Of a stretch of 64,000 bases of DNA, positions 20,501 through 30,418 are shown one piece after another. Source of the DNA: Bacteroidales bacterium (lineage in GTDB: Bacteria; Bacteroidota; Bacteroidia; Bacteroidales; ML635J-15); assembly GCA_017551515.1 (NCBI GenBank), contig JAFZLK010000107.1:62001-126000 (forward strand), written 5' to 3'. The notes beneath the pieces were generated by a model, which was not told the DNA's origin, searched no databases, and saw nothing but the letters and a program-made list of their open reading frames with translations. How positions within the stretch are numbered: the first letter of the stretch is position 1; every line of letters starts with the position of its first letter. The position numbers and the translations under genes were made by a program.

Positions 20501-23500
20501 CGTTTGTTGCTGTTACTGTACCTGGATTAGTTGTTCCACAAACACCATTTACAAGCACATTTGCCGAAGTTGAAGTACCATCATAAATATATAATTTATC
20601 TCTACAACCATAATAACCTGACGATGCTTGTAGTGCAAATGAATTAAATGTCAGTCTTACCATTGCGCCTTCGGTGCTTGGATAAATGGTCTGAGTGAAG
20701 TTGGCGTTGTTTTCATAGTCGCTATCACCACCCGGGTCTCTGTATATTCCACCGCAAGTTGTAATGGTTTCATTGCTCATGTTTATTTCAGGATACAGTA
20801 CCGTAATGTAGCCAACCTTTGTTTCCGTGTCGGAACTATATGCATTAGTTGCAACCAATGTTACTGTGTAATTACCAGGCTCATTGTAGGTAACGGTTGG
20901 ATTCTGCTCGGTAGAAGTTGCAGGAGTTCCGCCTTCGAATGTCCATGCCCACGAAGAAACAATGTTCTCAGTAAGGTCGGTAAATGTTATTGTCGTACCA
21001 ACTGATATTTCTGTTTCCGATGCTACGAAGTCTGCAACTGGAGGATTTGTGTTAGGATTAACAGTAATGTAGTTTGTTTCGGTCTTGGTATGGTTGCCAA
21101 GTGGATTTTCAACGTACAAACTTACTGTGTAAGTTCCCTGAGTCATATAGGTGTGAACAGGATTTGCTTCGGTTGAAGTCTGACCGTCGCCAAAGTTCCA
21201 CAGGTAAGATGCTGCATACTGCGAATTGTTTGTAAAGGTTACCGATTCGCGTTCAAGGATTGTTGTTGGTGTACCAGTAAAGTCAGCTGTAGGTGGATTT
21301 GGAGCTACTACAGCAACCGTTCCGAAATATGGCTGGTACTGCTGACGAGTAACAACAACATAAAGGGTTCCTGTGGCAGGTATCGCATTGGTGAAGTTAA
21401 CGGTTGCCACACCTGATGAGTTTGCGACAGCCACACCGTAAATTGTAGATTCGTTGTCGGTAACTGCAACATACGAACCTGCAATTGCATTAACGGTCAT
21501 TGAAGTTGCTCCAGTCATTACCGATGCTGGAATTGTAACATTATTTACTTCAGGCTTTGTAATGTATGGCATTATGGAACCATCGCCGAATACATGATAG
21601 TACAGCCAATAATAATTTGCATCAACAGAAGTCAAATAGTTTGTTTCATGAGCTGATGCAACTGCAATATCACCAATATTCAATAACGATGAGGCAGAAT
21701 TCCAATATTCATCAATGAACATTGCATCATAAACACCCATTGTAGTATTTGCAGTTGTTGGAGTTCCAGTAAGCTGATAAGTGTTGCTATTAAAATTAAC
21801 ACCTGTACCAATTGCCCAATAAAAGTCCTCGAACCAATAGCTAACAGGAGAGTTTCCAATGTAAGCAATAGCCCCTGCATTTGGAACACGAATCATTGTT
21901 TCTGCGAAGCAAGCTGTTGTTCCTATTGCAGAACCTGGAGAATATGATGTTGATGTATTGTTGAAATTACCTGTAAGACAGCAGTTTCCTACGGCAAAAA
22001 AGTATTTTCCTGTATTTGTAAGCGTTGCTACTTGGGCGGCTGTAAATTGTGGAGCTTGCCATTCCTGCTTGTCACCATGAGCAGTATAGTTAAGAAAGCA
22101 GAAACCATCGTTTATTCCGCTGTAAACGCCATTGTTTGAACTTGAATATCCACCAGAATTACGATTTGAAGTTATTGTGCTTACATTTCCATTTTCAAAT
22201 CCGCCGTAAGTTGTATTGCTTGTATTGAAATAATATGTAGATGCGTATGTAACAGTTGGTCCAGCAACTAAATTTGTCCAGCTTGAATCCCAACCACCAA
22301 CAATTTTCACATTGTTAAGGTAATTTCCTCCATCTGCAAATTCATACTTCTCGTATGTTAAAACTTTGTTGAGGTAATTTTCGAGATGAGTAGTGTTTTC
22401 TACAGAAATACGGCTGTAAAGCATTTCAGGATAATAGTCGTTGCTTGAAGAGTAGTCTATTGATGCATAACCTATATCGGTTGCTGATTGTTCATCTTCC
22501 ACCGAATTTGTTTTATATTGTGGGACCTGTCCTGTATCACCTATTACAATAAGATACGAATAAGCGTTGCCAGATGATACCGATGCGTTGTATTTTGTCT
22601 TTATGAAACTTGCTATGTTTGTAGCTGTTGTTCCTGTTTCATCGGTGTAGAAAATGTCGACATAATAACCTTTCTGCAATTTCCAAGCAAGCCACTGGTT
22701 GAGAACAGAATTGTTCCTGAAGCCAGAATAGCAAATAACAAGCATTTTAACAGGTGTATGATACATATCGGTATGCGTATCGTAAACCCCCTTGATGGTT
22801 GACTGACCGAACATGCTCTTGTTGAGCAACTGGTCGTAAATGCTGTTGAAAGCAGGGCTGTAAGTGTTTGCAAACATACTCTGCGTAAGTGCAGTATTGG
22901 CATTCTCGAAATTGACCGAAACATTGATGTCGTTGCGAACCTTGATGGTGTTTGCAGCGGCATTATATGCGACTGGTCTAATTGTAAGTTTACCTAATCT
23001 GAATCCATACATAGTTCCGAGATACTCTACCGAAGCAATTTCATCGCTTGTGTAGGTATCGCGTGCGTATGCAGCATCATTGACAACATATTCAACAGTT
23101 GTCGGGTCGATGTTTTTTGCTACAGAAGCCTGCTTAGCCGACAAGGTGTTTATGTCGTAGTCGACCAATGCGTATTCGTTTTCCGAATATCCGTTTACCG
23201 TTACAACTGGTGTTGCACCTTCTGGGATTGCAATCATCTTGGTAATCATTGGAAGTGTTGGCGAGCCTAAATCTCCGTATGGGAATGAACCATCAATATA
23301 AATTTCGGAGAATGTGCCCTTTTCGTTTGAAATGGGTTGGCTCTCGATGGAATTAAATGAAAATGTCGTTCTGAATCCTGACATTGAATTTGTCTGAAGA
23401 GAACCACTTTTTGTTGCCGATGGGGTCAGCGGGATACGCCCGTTCTGCGAAAATGCGAAACCGCACATTACGCTAATGACCACTAATAATAGTGTTAGTC

Positions 23501-23507
23501 GTTTCAT
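17574..23507 (-). CDS. Secreted C25 (gingipain-like) cysteine peptidase with PKD and B-repeats
   Basis: A 1977-residue protein: signal peptide (MKRLTLLLVVISVMCGFAFS), gingipain-type propeptide (~25-235), C25 catalytic domain (~250-640), two PKD domains (FNFGDG-type WNFGDGQTS, ~740-900), a CUB-like Cys domain, a cleaved-adhesin domain, InlB-like repeats, two FN3-like domains and a T9SS C-terminal domain (IYPNPASDKFMIEC). In the catalytic domain His477 (NYTAHGDKQEW) and Cys510 (VGNCCLTGNF) align with the gingipain His/Cys dyad. It is expected to be exported by the Por system, activated by propeptide removal and to act on extracellular protein; P1 specificity is not readable. The domain chain after the protease resembles gingipain hemagglutinin/adhesin tails. 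I see no good promoter in the 236 bases upstream. Confidence 0.92.
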   Translation of the reverse strand: MKRLTLLLVVISVMCGFAFSQNGRIPLTPSATKSGSLQTNSMSGFRTTFSFNSIESQPISNEKGTFSEIYIDGSFPYGDLGSPTLPMITKMIAIPEGATPVVTVNGYSENEYALVDYDINTLSAKQASVAKNIDPTTVEYVVNDAAYARDTYTSDEIASVEYLGTMYGFRLGKLTIRPVAYNAAANTIKVRNDINVSVNFENANTALTQSMFANTYSPAFNSIYDQLLNKSMFGQSTIKGVYDTHTDMYHTPVKMLVICYSGFRNNSVLNQWLAWKLQKGYYVDIFYTDETGTTATNIASFIKTKYNASVSSGNAYSYLIVIGDTGQVPQYKTNSVEDEQSATDIGYASIDYSSSNDYYPEMLYSRISVENTTHLENYLNKVLTYEKYEFADGGNYLNNVKIVGGWDSSWTNLVAGPTVTYASTYYFNTSNTTYGGFENGNVSTITSNRNSGGYSSSNNGVYSGINDGFCFLNYTAHGDKQEWQAPQFTAAQVATLTNTGKYFFAVGNCCLTGNFNNTSTSYSPGSAIGTTACFAETMIRVPNAGAIAYIGNSPVSYWFEDFYWAIGTGVNFNSNTYQLTGTPTTANTTMGVYDAMFIDEYWNSASSLLNIGDIAVASAHETNYLTSVDANYYWLYYHVFGDGSIMPYITKPEVNNVTIPASVMTGATSMTVNAIAGSYVAVTDNESTIYGVAVANSSGVATVNFTNAIPATGTLYVVVTRQQYQPYFGTVAVVAPNPPTADFTGTPTTILERESVTFTNNSQYAASYLWNFGDGQTSTEANPVHTYMTQGTYTVSLYVENPLGNHTKTETNYITVNPNTNPPVADFVASETEISVGTTITFTDLTENIVSSWAWTFEGGTPATSTEQNPTVTYNEPGNYTVTLVATNAYSSDTETKVGYITVLYPEINMSNETITTCGGIYRDPGGDSDYENNANFTQTIYPSTEGAMVRLTFNSFALQASSGYYGCRDKLYIYDGTSTSANVLVNGVCGTTNPGTVTATNDAGALTIVFTSNGSTTAAGWEAEISCYMPGPEVAVQSYTPTSARYNTTNDLNVTFVNNGGMATSASTTATLSTTDEYLTLNTTTATLGTMDRNATANGTFNFTMAENVPDGHVATINVAIADGSNSWNETITITAVGPACEAPTGLQVAVNNTEATITWDTQTIATVTISDDFEDHTHGTINSAGSVGWTYIDGDNTNTGTFSTIEFTNESSKMAFIVLDGSQITGQAANVTAHSGNNFIGAPYANNVQNDDWIVSPELNFTEDFNFSFYARSFSSNYSTEKFYAAYSTTGNSAEDFINLNNSATTTTTTWTEYSYIVPANAKYVAIHCISSDMFIFCVDDITISGNALTGAASVNLYDNGVLIASNITTGTYTATDLALGEHCFSIRAVCNDDSESLAAQSCVTIDNNLPSYTVAVNSNNGGTVSPNGTQTVYEGGNFTFTVTPNDCYEVASVTVDGNNVNLTNNQYTISNVTTDHTVNVTFDQIIYTIIASASNGGTITPDGDVSVNCGESKTFAIAANTGYFISDVTVDGESVGTQNSYTFSNVTTNHTISATFLEIPEGQIVITINADAEGGSVSPTGTQIVTEGEDFTFTVTPDACYTIGTVTVNGTPVELEANNSYTIPNVTTEQTINVTFNQIVYTIAASAGNGGTITPAGDIEVVCGNDATFTITPDEGYEIADVVVDGQSAINDISSYATIGASASYTFNYVTENGHSIYVTFIERTDVPDCNAVTNLTVEANAYGTTGNLLTWTAAENAESYLVYRNGVLVSTNSETTYFDVEGGQNIGYYVVTNCGNGNMSDPSETVVSPVIEQCNTVESLEVSVESFGNLISWNAVENAVSYNVFRNNETIANISTTSYADMNGQEGDTYYIVTICQYGESDPSESIQAIQTGIDETSVSVEIYPNPASDKFMIECEGITTIEIFNVVGQSMGMINVNSSAISVDSSDWTNGVYSVRITTENSGIIVKQIIKQ

Positions 23508-23743
23508 AAAAAAATGAATTTAAAATAGCTTCGCAAGTTATAAAAAATCTTGGCAAGTAGTTATATTTGATTGCCAAATTATATGAAATGAATGTATTTC
23601 TGTGATTGTTTGGAAGAATTGAGTATAAATATTATTTTTCAGTCAAAGTTGCGCATTTTAGGCTAATAATATTTTTTATGAGATATGGCTTTACTAAATA
23701 TGGTGACAAAGTGGCATATCCCGATAATAAGTCAATCAACCTA

Positions 23744-26700
23744 TTAAATCAACTCCTTTAATTCCTTGAGAACCTGTTTTTTTCCTGGTTCGCCGCTGCG
23801 TTTTGCTGTTTCGGTGAAGTAATGATGTTCGGTAATAAACTTGTATTGCATCTTGTTCCACTGCTCTATCGAGTCGATTTTGCCACGCTCGAAAAGTTCG
23901 CGGAAAAGGTTCTGCGAGATAGGTATGAAGTCTGGTCGTCCGAGATAGTCGAGGTCGGCATCGCACATGATTTCTTCGAGCAGGTTGTGAGGATTCTGCG
24001 GTACCTTTGTAGCCATTATCATGCCCTTGATTTTTTCAATCTGTTCGCGCGAGAACTTGCGCTTTCCCAATTCCTGCTGTGCCAGTCTTGCACCAATCTC
24101 CTCGTTGTTGTCGTAGCTTGCCATAAAACCGGTATCGTGGAACAAGGCTGCGCAACGCAATAACAACAAATCTTCCTCCGATACATTTTCTTTAGTGCCG
24201 ATGTCGGTGACACGGTAAATAGCATCAGAAGTATGCTTGATATTATGATAATATAGGTTTTTAGGCAAGTCGCGTTGCAACTGTTCAAAAATATCTTCCT
24301 GAAGTATCGAAAAGTCGAGGCTGAGTTTGCGTACATTAAACAGATGGTTTGGCGTGATTCCATCTCCGTTTTCCGAGAGTTCTTCGAGAATGCCGTCCAC
24401 AAAGTACATTTCCATTTCGCCTTTGTTCTTCACATTCATTATGCCGCGGGTTTCGCACTTGAAAAATTTCTTTACTTGCCTGTAGGTTGCCTCTGATATG
24501 TTAACCTTGCCGACTTCGCCGTGCGATTCCATCCGGCTTGCAATATTTACAGTATCGCCCCAAATGTCGTATTCTATCTTTTGTGCGCCAACAACACCTG
24601 CAACAACTGGACCCGTATGGATTCCGACGCGCATTTTCATCTTGAGGTCGTGATTTTTGTTGAGATTGTCCAAAGCCCTTTGCATTTCCAAGCCAGCGAG
24701 AACTACTTCGACAGGATTTATGGCATCGCGGTTGGGCATTCCTCCAGCACACATATATGCATCGCCGATAGTTTTGATTTTCTCGATGTTGTACTTGGCA
24801 ATGATATTGTCGAACGATACAAATAGTTCGTTTAGATACTTGATTAGTTCTTCGGGATTGGTGGCGGCTGCTATTTTGGTAAATCCTTGTATATCGGAGA
24901 ATAATACCGTCACCATATCGTATTTCTTGGATGTTGCGTTTCCTGTCTGCTGAAGTTCGGTAACAGTGTTCTGTGGCAAAAGTTTCTTTACCAATTGTTC
25001 GGTTTGCTCCTTTTGTAATACAAGGTCGTTTGTACGCATTTCTACAAGTTTTTCAAGACGGTATCTTTCGCTCGTATGGATGATATTTCTCCAAGCGACA
25101 ATCAAGACTGTTATAACAACGAAGCAAAGAAAATAAAGAATGTATGCCCAAACCGACCTGTAGTATGGCGGAGTAACCTCGAAATTGAACTCGGCAATGT
25201 TGCTTATCTGTCCGTATCCGTTGCGGGATCGTACCATAAACTTGTATTTTCCTTCCGAAAGGCTTATATATTCCTTGTACGAATCTGTTGTCCAATCCGA
25301 CCAGTCTTCGTCAAGTCCTTCGAGCATGAACTGGTATTCGGTGTCGCCAAAGGTGTTGTATGCAAGTCCTGCCACCTCGAACCTTATTTTCCTATCGAGA
25401 TACTTTATTTCGTGCATGAGTTTTACATCTTCTTGATAATCATGGTCAAAAGCGTATATTATGGAGTCGTTTGCCACGGCTACGGTTCTTATCATGCACA
25501 CGAAAGCGCTGTCATTTTTTGTTAGCTGGTTCTTGTTGCGCGTGTACTTTATCAATGCATCGGATGTGCCGAACCATACTATATCGGCACTTTCGGGGAA
25601 AATTGTTTCGACCACCGATTCTCGCATTTGTCCTAGTGCTGATGTTTCGCGTACAAAACTTCCATCCGAATCGAAGCGGATTATACCACATTCGCGTTCG
25701 TATGCATCCGACAGCGAGCAGTTGTACCATATATTCCCGCACGAATCTTCGCGAATAATGCCGAACACCGAAGAACAATCAGACCCAATGCAGAAGCAGG
25801 TTGTGTCTTTTGCAAATTTTTCATGCCTTTTGTCAAATCGGTAAAGCCCCAGCGAAGTCGAGAATACTGGACCAAGTTTCTTGGTCGAGTAAACATCCAC
25901 CCAGTCGAAGTCGGGGGGCAGTCCGTCCGATGCTCCATAGCTTGAAACCATAGCATCGAGGTTAAGCGAGTCGCCTGTGTAAAAACTGTACAATCCGTCT
26001 CGGTCGGTGCCTAGCCATACATTGTCATTGTTGTCGGAGGCGATGGTGCGCACCGTACGCGTCATATTCTTCATGTTGCCGATTTTCTCAACTTTTCCTT
26101 CTGATATTGTGGTGACGATGATTCCCGAATGTCCGCCAAGTAGTACATATTTGTCTCCTCCAATGGTTATGGGCATCATAGAGATTAGCGACTCTTCCAT
26201 TACTTTTTCGGCGGTTCCTTCGTTGACATCAAATAGCCCACCTGATGTTACTGCATACAGATGGTTGTCGTAAATGCATAGTTGCCAGCAGTTTTCGAAA
26301 ACACCTCTTATGCTTCTGAATCCGAACATGGTACCTCCCGGGGTTTCTATTCGGTAGTGCTTGAACAAACCAACGGTGGTTCCAACATATAGTATTCCAT
26401 TGTAGCGTATGACCGAAAGCACTGCTCCTCTTAGTCCGCTGGATGCATTGAAAATAGACAGTCCCGAATTGGTTTCAAGCAGGCTGATTCCATTTTCGGT
26501 AGTAATCCAGACTTTGTTCTGGTTGTCAATGTAGAGGTCGTTTATAGAATTGTCCTTCAAACCGTTGGATGTTGTTGCCATAAACCGTGCTTTGCCTTGT
26601 TCGTCAAACGATACAATGCCGCCTGACTTTGTGCCTATGACAAATGTTCCATCGCGGAGAACAGCCATTTTCGAATATTCGTTTTTGTTTATGTACCTGT

Positions 26701-27415
26701 CGAACTCTGTGTTGAAATATTTTAGTCCTTCGCTTTTTGTATATGAGAAGAAGCAATTTCTTTGTCGATCTCGTATAATAACACGGTTCTCCTTTGCCTG
26801 TACAAGGTCGGCGACATCAATGGAATCGACAGCCACGCAGATGTCATCAGAATCATATTTTCCATGATTGAGGCGTTGTAGCGGAGCAAATCTGCGTTGT
26901 ATGTATGCTGTACCATTTATATCGATGAGGCGGAAAGGCTTGCTATCAATAATTTTCTTTATAGAGGAGTCGGCATAGACATACATGAAAAGTTTGTCGC
27001 TTGATGCAAAATATATTGCATCTTTGCAAGCCGTTACTTTTACAATTTGTCCAAAAGCGCAGTCGAGATTGTTTGATAATTCGTCCAGACTTAGGTGACC
27101 ATCCTTGTAAACCACCTTGCCGAATGTGTTGTATCCGCCGTAAAAAATCTCGTTGTTGTCGCTTACTGCTATTTGTGGTCGTCCTGGTACTTTTACTATT
27201 GTCCAGTGCTCGCCGTCGTATTCCATGACGCCGTTGGTATTTCCGAAATACATGAGCGAGTTCTTGTCCTGCACAACGCAGAAATTCTGGCTCTCCTGAC
27301 GGTAGTCGGCAGGACTGAAGTTCTTTATCTGGGGGATGCCGTATTCATCCGATTGTGCAAATGCTGTCACGAATGCCAGCATCAAAATAGCGATTGCAAA
27401 AATTTTTCTTCTCAT
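23744..27415 (-). CDS. Periplasmic beta-propeller sensor / class III adenylate cyclase / HD-domain fusion
   Basis: 1223 residues from the ATG at 27415. That start gives a proper signal peptide (MRRKIFAIAILMLAFVTAFA); the longer frame runs into the upstream gene. The order is a two-component-regulator-type propeller (~20-690), a Y_Y_Y domain (~695-770), one membrane helix (VWAYILYFLCFVVITVLIVAW), a short coiled linker, a class III nucleotide cyclase and a C-terminal HD domain. In the cyclase, metal Asp841 (FSDIQGF) and Asp885 (TIGD) are present, and Lys881 plus Asp950 (EYDIWGD) are the pair that selects ATP over GTP, so cAMP is predicted. The HD domain keeps H...HD (His1093-Asp1094) and a distal Asp1152. 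Its start lies 1 base after the stop of the PAS kinase gene, so they form one operon. Ligand and HD substrate are unknown. Confidence 0.85.
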   Translation of the reverse strand: MRRKIFAIAILMLAFVTAFAQSDEYGIPQIKNFSPADYRQESQNFCVVQDKNSLMYFGNTNGVMEYDGEHWTIVKVPGRPQIAVSDNNEIFYGGYNTFGKVVYKDGHLSLDELSNNLDCAFGQIVKVTACKDAIYFASSDKLFMYVYADSSIKKIIDSKPFRLIDINGTAYIQRRFAPLQRLNHGKYDSDDICVAVDSIDVADLVQAKENRVIIRDRQRNCFFSYTKSEGLKYFNTEFDRYINKNEYSKMAVLRDGTFVIGTKSGGIVSFDEQGKARFMATTSNGLKDNSINDLYIDNQNKVWITTENGISLLETNSGLSIFNASSGLRGAVLSVIRYNGILYVGTTVGLFKHYRIETPGGTMFGFRSIRGVFENCWQLCIYDNHLYAVTSGGLFDVNEGTAEKVMEESLISMMPITIGGDKYVLLGGHSGIIVTTISEGKVEKIGNMKNMTRTVRTIASDNNDNVWLGTDRDGLYSFYTGDSLNLDAMVSSYGASDGLPPDFDWVDVYSTKKLGPVFSTSLGLYRFDKRHEKFAKDTTCFCIGSDCSSVFGIIREDSCGNIWYNCSLSDAYERECGIIRFDSDGSFVRETSALGQMRESVVETIFPESADIVWFGTSDALIKYTRNKNQLTKNDSAFVCMIRTVAVANDSIIYAFDHDYQEDVKLMHEIKYLDRKIRFEVAGLAYNTFGDTEYQFMLEGLDEDWSDWTTDSYKEYISLSEGKYKFMVRSRNGYGQISNIAEFNFEVTPPYYRSVWAYILYFLCFVVITVLIVAWRNIIHTSERYRLEKLVEMRTNDLVLQKEQTEQLVKKLLPQNTVTELQQTGNATSKKYDMVTVLFSDIQGFTKIAAATNPEELIKYLNELFVSFDNIIAKYNIEKIKTIGDAYMCAGGMPNRDAINPVEVVLAGLEMQRALDNLNKNHDLKMKMRVGIHTGPVVAGVVGAQKIEYDIWGDTVNIASRMESHGEVGKVNISEATYRQVKKFFKCETRGIMNVKNKGEMEMYFVDGILEELSENGDGITPNHLFNVRKLSLDFSILQEDIFEQLQRDLPKNLYYHNIKHTSDAIYRVTDIGTKENVSEEDLLLLRCAALFHDTGFMASYDNNEEIGARLAQQELGKRKFSREQIEKIKGMIMATKVPQNPHNLLEEIMCDADLDYLGRPDFIPISQNLFRELFERGKIDSIEQWNKMQYKFITEHHYFTETAKRSGEPGKKQVLKELKELI

Positions 27416-27416
27416 A

Positions 27417-30398
27417 TTAGTAACGACTTGGCAGTTCAACATAGAAGCAGGAACCTTTGCCCACTTCCGATTCAACGCTAATTTTTCCATGAAGTATATC
27501 AATGTACGACTTGACTATTGCAAGTCCAAGTCCAGCACCTTTTGTTGCAAGGTCACCATTTTTCGTCTGGTAGAACCTGTCGAAAATGTTGTCTATGTCT
27601 TCCTTTGCTATTCCGACGCCATTGTCGCGGACAGAGATGCAAACCTTTTCATTGTCAACACGGTAGTCGATTTCCACCTTTCCGTTCTTTGTGAACTTTA
27701 TGGCGTTGTTCATTAGGTTTATGATTATTTGTCTCAACTTTACATTGTCGGAAATGATAAGCACTTCTTCGTGTTTCTGTGCAAGGTTAACAATCTGGAC
27801 ATTGTTTTCGGCTATCATTCTGTCCGATTGCATCGATGCGCAAATGTCGGCAATAATTTTCTTCAGGCCGATAATTTCCGACTTCGCCTGTACGGTGCCT
27901 GCATCAAGTTTCGACATCTCAATAATGTCCGAAAGTACATTGTGCAGTTGGTTTGATGAGTCGAGGATGATTTTCAGGTATTCCTGCTTTTGTGGGTCAT
28001 TTTCGCTTTCGAGTAGCAGGTCGGCAAAGCCGATTATTCCGTTCATCGGCGTGCGAAGTTCGTGCGACAAGTTGCTGAGGAATACCGACTGAAGTTTTTC
28101 GCTCTCTTCGGCTTTCTTCAGTGCTGTGTTAAGTTCCCTTATGGTGCGGTTCCTTTCGGTTACATCGGATACAACCATCAAGGCATCGTTTTCGATTGGC
28201 GAGAACCTAAGTTCAAACTCATACGGTATTCCGCCTATTGCAACTTCAACATTTTGGGTTTCGTGGTCGTTGCCTTCGATTATTCGCGCTACACTTTGCC
28301 TTATTATCATGTCGTATTCCTTGCGCGTCATGTAGCTTATAAACCTTTCTGTGAACTCGTTTTCGCTCTTGGAATATTCCAAAAACGGGAATTTTTCACC
28401 CACAAATACATCCTTTATCTCGGCATTTGCCCCGAATATCACAGTCACATCTTTCGACATCTTCTTGAAATGTGCCTTTTGCAAGTCCATGTCTTGGATT
28501 CTCTTGCGGTAGCCGAGCATCTGGTTTTCGTATATTTTTCTGGAGGTAATGTCAAGAATTACAGCTTGGTACATGTCTGCGGATATGGCGCTTGAATACA
28601 TTTCCACAACCTTTACAGTTCCGTCTCCGCATTTTAGTTCACGCTCGGCGTTTATTATTTCGCCTTCATCCACATGTGTATAGTCTAATGGTTTGCTGGT
28701 GACGCTGTTTTCTGTGAAAAATGAGATGATATTCTTGCCGAGAATTTCGCGCGGAGGCATTTTTATCATTTCGCAGAAGCGGTCGCTGACATCGATTATG
28801 TTGCCGTGCTTGTCGCCGATAAGCACACCGCATGGCGACTGCTCTACTATGACTTTGTAGCGCGACACTGCATCGCGCATTAAAGGATTTGACTTTCGTA
28901 CATTCTTCGGTGTGAAGTAGCACAGCGAATTTTCCTTGTCGATGTCGTAGATGTGCATTTCAAGGACAGTCCTGCTTTCTTCGGATATTACCTCGTAGTC
29001 GAAAATCTCCTCCTTGCGGTTTGGTGCGGTTACTACGATGCTACGCTTTTTCCGCTTGGTAACCTTTAGTATGTCGGTTATATGATGACCGCGAATGTCA
29101 TTGTTTATTTTTAGTAGCGAGTAGGCTCTGCTGTTTACCCTCACAATTTCACCGTTTAGCATTTGTATTATTCCGCACAGCGAGTTCTCGAACAATGCCA
29201 GATTGTTGCGGTATTCTATGCTAAGGTTGTCCATTATCTGCTGTATCTCGCGCCTGTTTTCCATTACAATGGCGATGTGCCTAGTGTCGTCTGATGTGGC
29301 ATAGAATACTTTGGCGGTAAAAGGTATGTCGCCCCAGATGGTGTTCTGTGCAAGAAACAGGTATTCGCATAGTCCGTCATCGTTGCACAAATTGGCGATA
29401 TTGCGCTCCGTTTCGTGCTTGCTGAACTTGCCAAGCGAAAATATGGATTTGCTAAGATATGATTTGTAGTTCCAGCCCCACATCTTGACGGCGGAATTGT
29501 TAATGTCGCAAATGTCGCCTTCTGGAGTTACAAGCAGACATAGTTCCGACAATGCGTCAAGTGTTTCGCGAAATGGACGAACGGACTTGTGAATCTCTTT
29601 ATTTTCAATGTTGTCCTTTTCGTTTACCGGAGTTACGATTGACACGCAAAACTTTTGGTCTTCGAAATCTATTATCGATGAATATGCGGTTACGCTGACA
29701 TATTCTCCGCTTTTTTTCAATAACGAAAAGCCTATTTGCTGTGTTTGCACTTCGGTGCGGAAAAGTTTGTCAATCGCCGACTTGATTTTTTTGCGGTCTT
29801 TTGGGTCAATGTAGTTTTCGATGTACAAACTTGGCAGGTCCTCTATGTCATCAAGTCCGATTATTTGACGCATTGCTGAATTTTCGTACATCAATATGGT
29901 ATTGCGGTCGCATATCAATACCCCCGACTTTATGTTTCCGTATAGCTGGTTCACTGTATTCCAGAACAAAGCGTTGCCTTGCTTTTGCCGTCCATACGAA
30001 TCACGGTACTTCATTAGCCCTATATATACAGTCTGACCTTTCTCTTCAATCCTTATCATTGATTCCATAAGGTTGATGAACGATCCGGTTTTTGTGCGCA
30101 GGCACAGGGGCATGTCGATAATGTAATCGTTGTCGGCGAACATTGACAGCAGGTCGGATTTGAGAATCAAGTATTTGCCAGTATTTATCTCCGACATTAT
30201 TTCAGCCACTGATGAATAGCCAAGCATTTCGGCAAATTTGATATTGACGCTAATGAACTTTCCGTTCGAATCGAGTTTGTATTCGGGAACAAGATTGTCG
30301 GTTCCGAGTTTGTTTTCGACAATAAGCCTGTTGCGTTCAATGTTATGCTTTATAATTTGCCTGTTATGTTCGTCAATCTGTAGCTGAATCTTATCCAT
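27417..30398 (-). CDS. Cytoplasmic multi-PAS sensor histidine kinase
   Basis: 993 residues without signal peptide or membrane helix. Several PAS domains run along the first ~750 residues (e.g. YKLDSNGKFISVNIKFAEMLGY near 55 and SPCGVLIGDKHGNIIDVSDRF near 525). They are followed by a HisKA dimerisation domain with phospho-acceptor His779 (SNLSHELRTPMNGIIGF) and a HATPase domain (N-box NLMNNAIKF, G1 DNGVGIA, G2 GAGLGLAIVK). There is no receiver domain, and no response regulator gene is adjacent. Instead the sensor-cyclase gene follows directly in the same operon, so the two may integrate cytoplasmic and periplasmic signals. Partner and signal are not readable from sequence. Confidence 0.9.
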   Translation of the reverse strand: MDKIQLQIDEHNRQIIKHNIERNRLIVENKLGTDNLVPEYKLDSNGKFISVNIKFAEMLGYSSVAEIMSEINTGKYLILKSDLLSMFADNDYIIDMPLCLRTKTGSFINLMESMIRIEEKGQTVYIGLMKYRDSYGRQKQGNALFWNTVNQLYGNIKSGVLICDRNTILMYENSAMRQIIGLDDIEDLPSLYIENYIDPKDRKKIKSAIDKLFRTEVQTQQIGFSLLKKSGEYVSVTAYSSIIDFEDQKFCVSIVTPVNEKDNIENKEIHKSVRPFRETLDALSELCLLVTPEGDICDINNSAVKMWGWNYKSYLSKSIFSLGKFSKHETERNIANLCNDDGLCEYLFLAQNTIWGDIPFTAKVFYATSDDTRHIAIVMENRREIQQIMDNLSIEYRNNLALFENSLCGIIQMLNGEIVRVNSRAYSLLKINNDIRGHHITDILKVTKRKKRSIVVTAPNRKEEIFDYEVISEESRTVLEMHIYDIDKENSLCYFTPKNVRKSNPLMRDAVSRYKVIVEQSPCGVLIGDKHGNIIDVSDRFCEMIKMPPREILGKNIISFFTENSVTSKPLDYTHVDEGEIINAERELKCGDGTVKVVEMYSSAISADMYQAVILDITSRKIYENQMLGYRKRIQDMDLQKAHFKKMSKDVTVIFGANAEIKDVFVGEKFPFLEYSKSENEFTERFISYMTRKEYDMIIRQSVARIIEGNDHETQNVEVAIGGIPYEFELRFSPIENDALMVVSDVTERNRTIRELNTALKKAEESEKLQSVFLSNLSHELRTPMNGIIGFADLLLESENDPQKQEYLKIILDSSNQLHNVLSDIIEMSKLDAGTVQAKSEIIGLKKIIADICASMQSDRMIAENNVQIVNLAQKHEEVLIISDNVKLRQIIINLMNNAIKFTKNGKVEIDYRVDNEKVCISVRDNGVGIAKEDIDNIFDRFYQTKNGDLATKGAGLGLAIVKSYIDILHGKISVESEVGKGSCFYVELPSRY

Positions 30399-30418
30399 AC
30401 CTGAATATTATGCAGTGG

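Noticed and set aside
27416..27502. An earlier start for the sensor-cyclase gene
   Set aside because: The 29 extra codons overlap the end of the kinase gene and would bury the signal peptide; the ATG at 27415 is right after the kinase stop.
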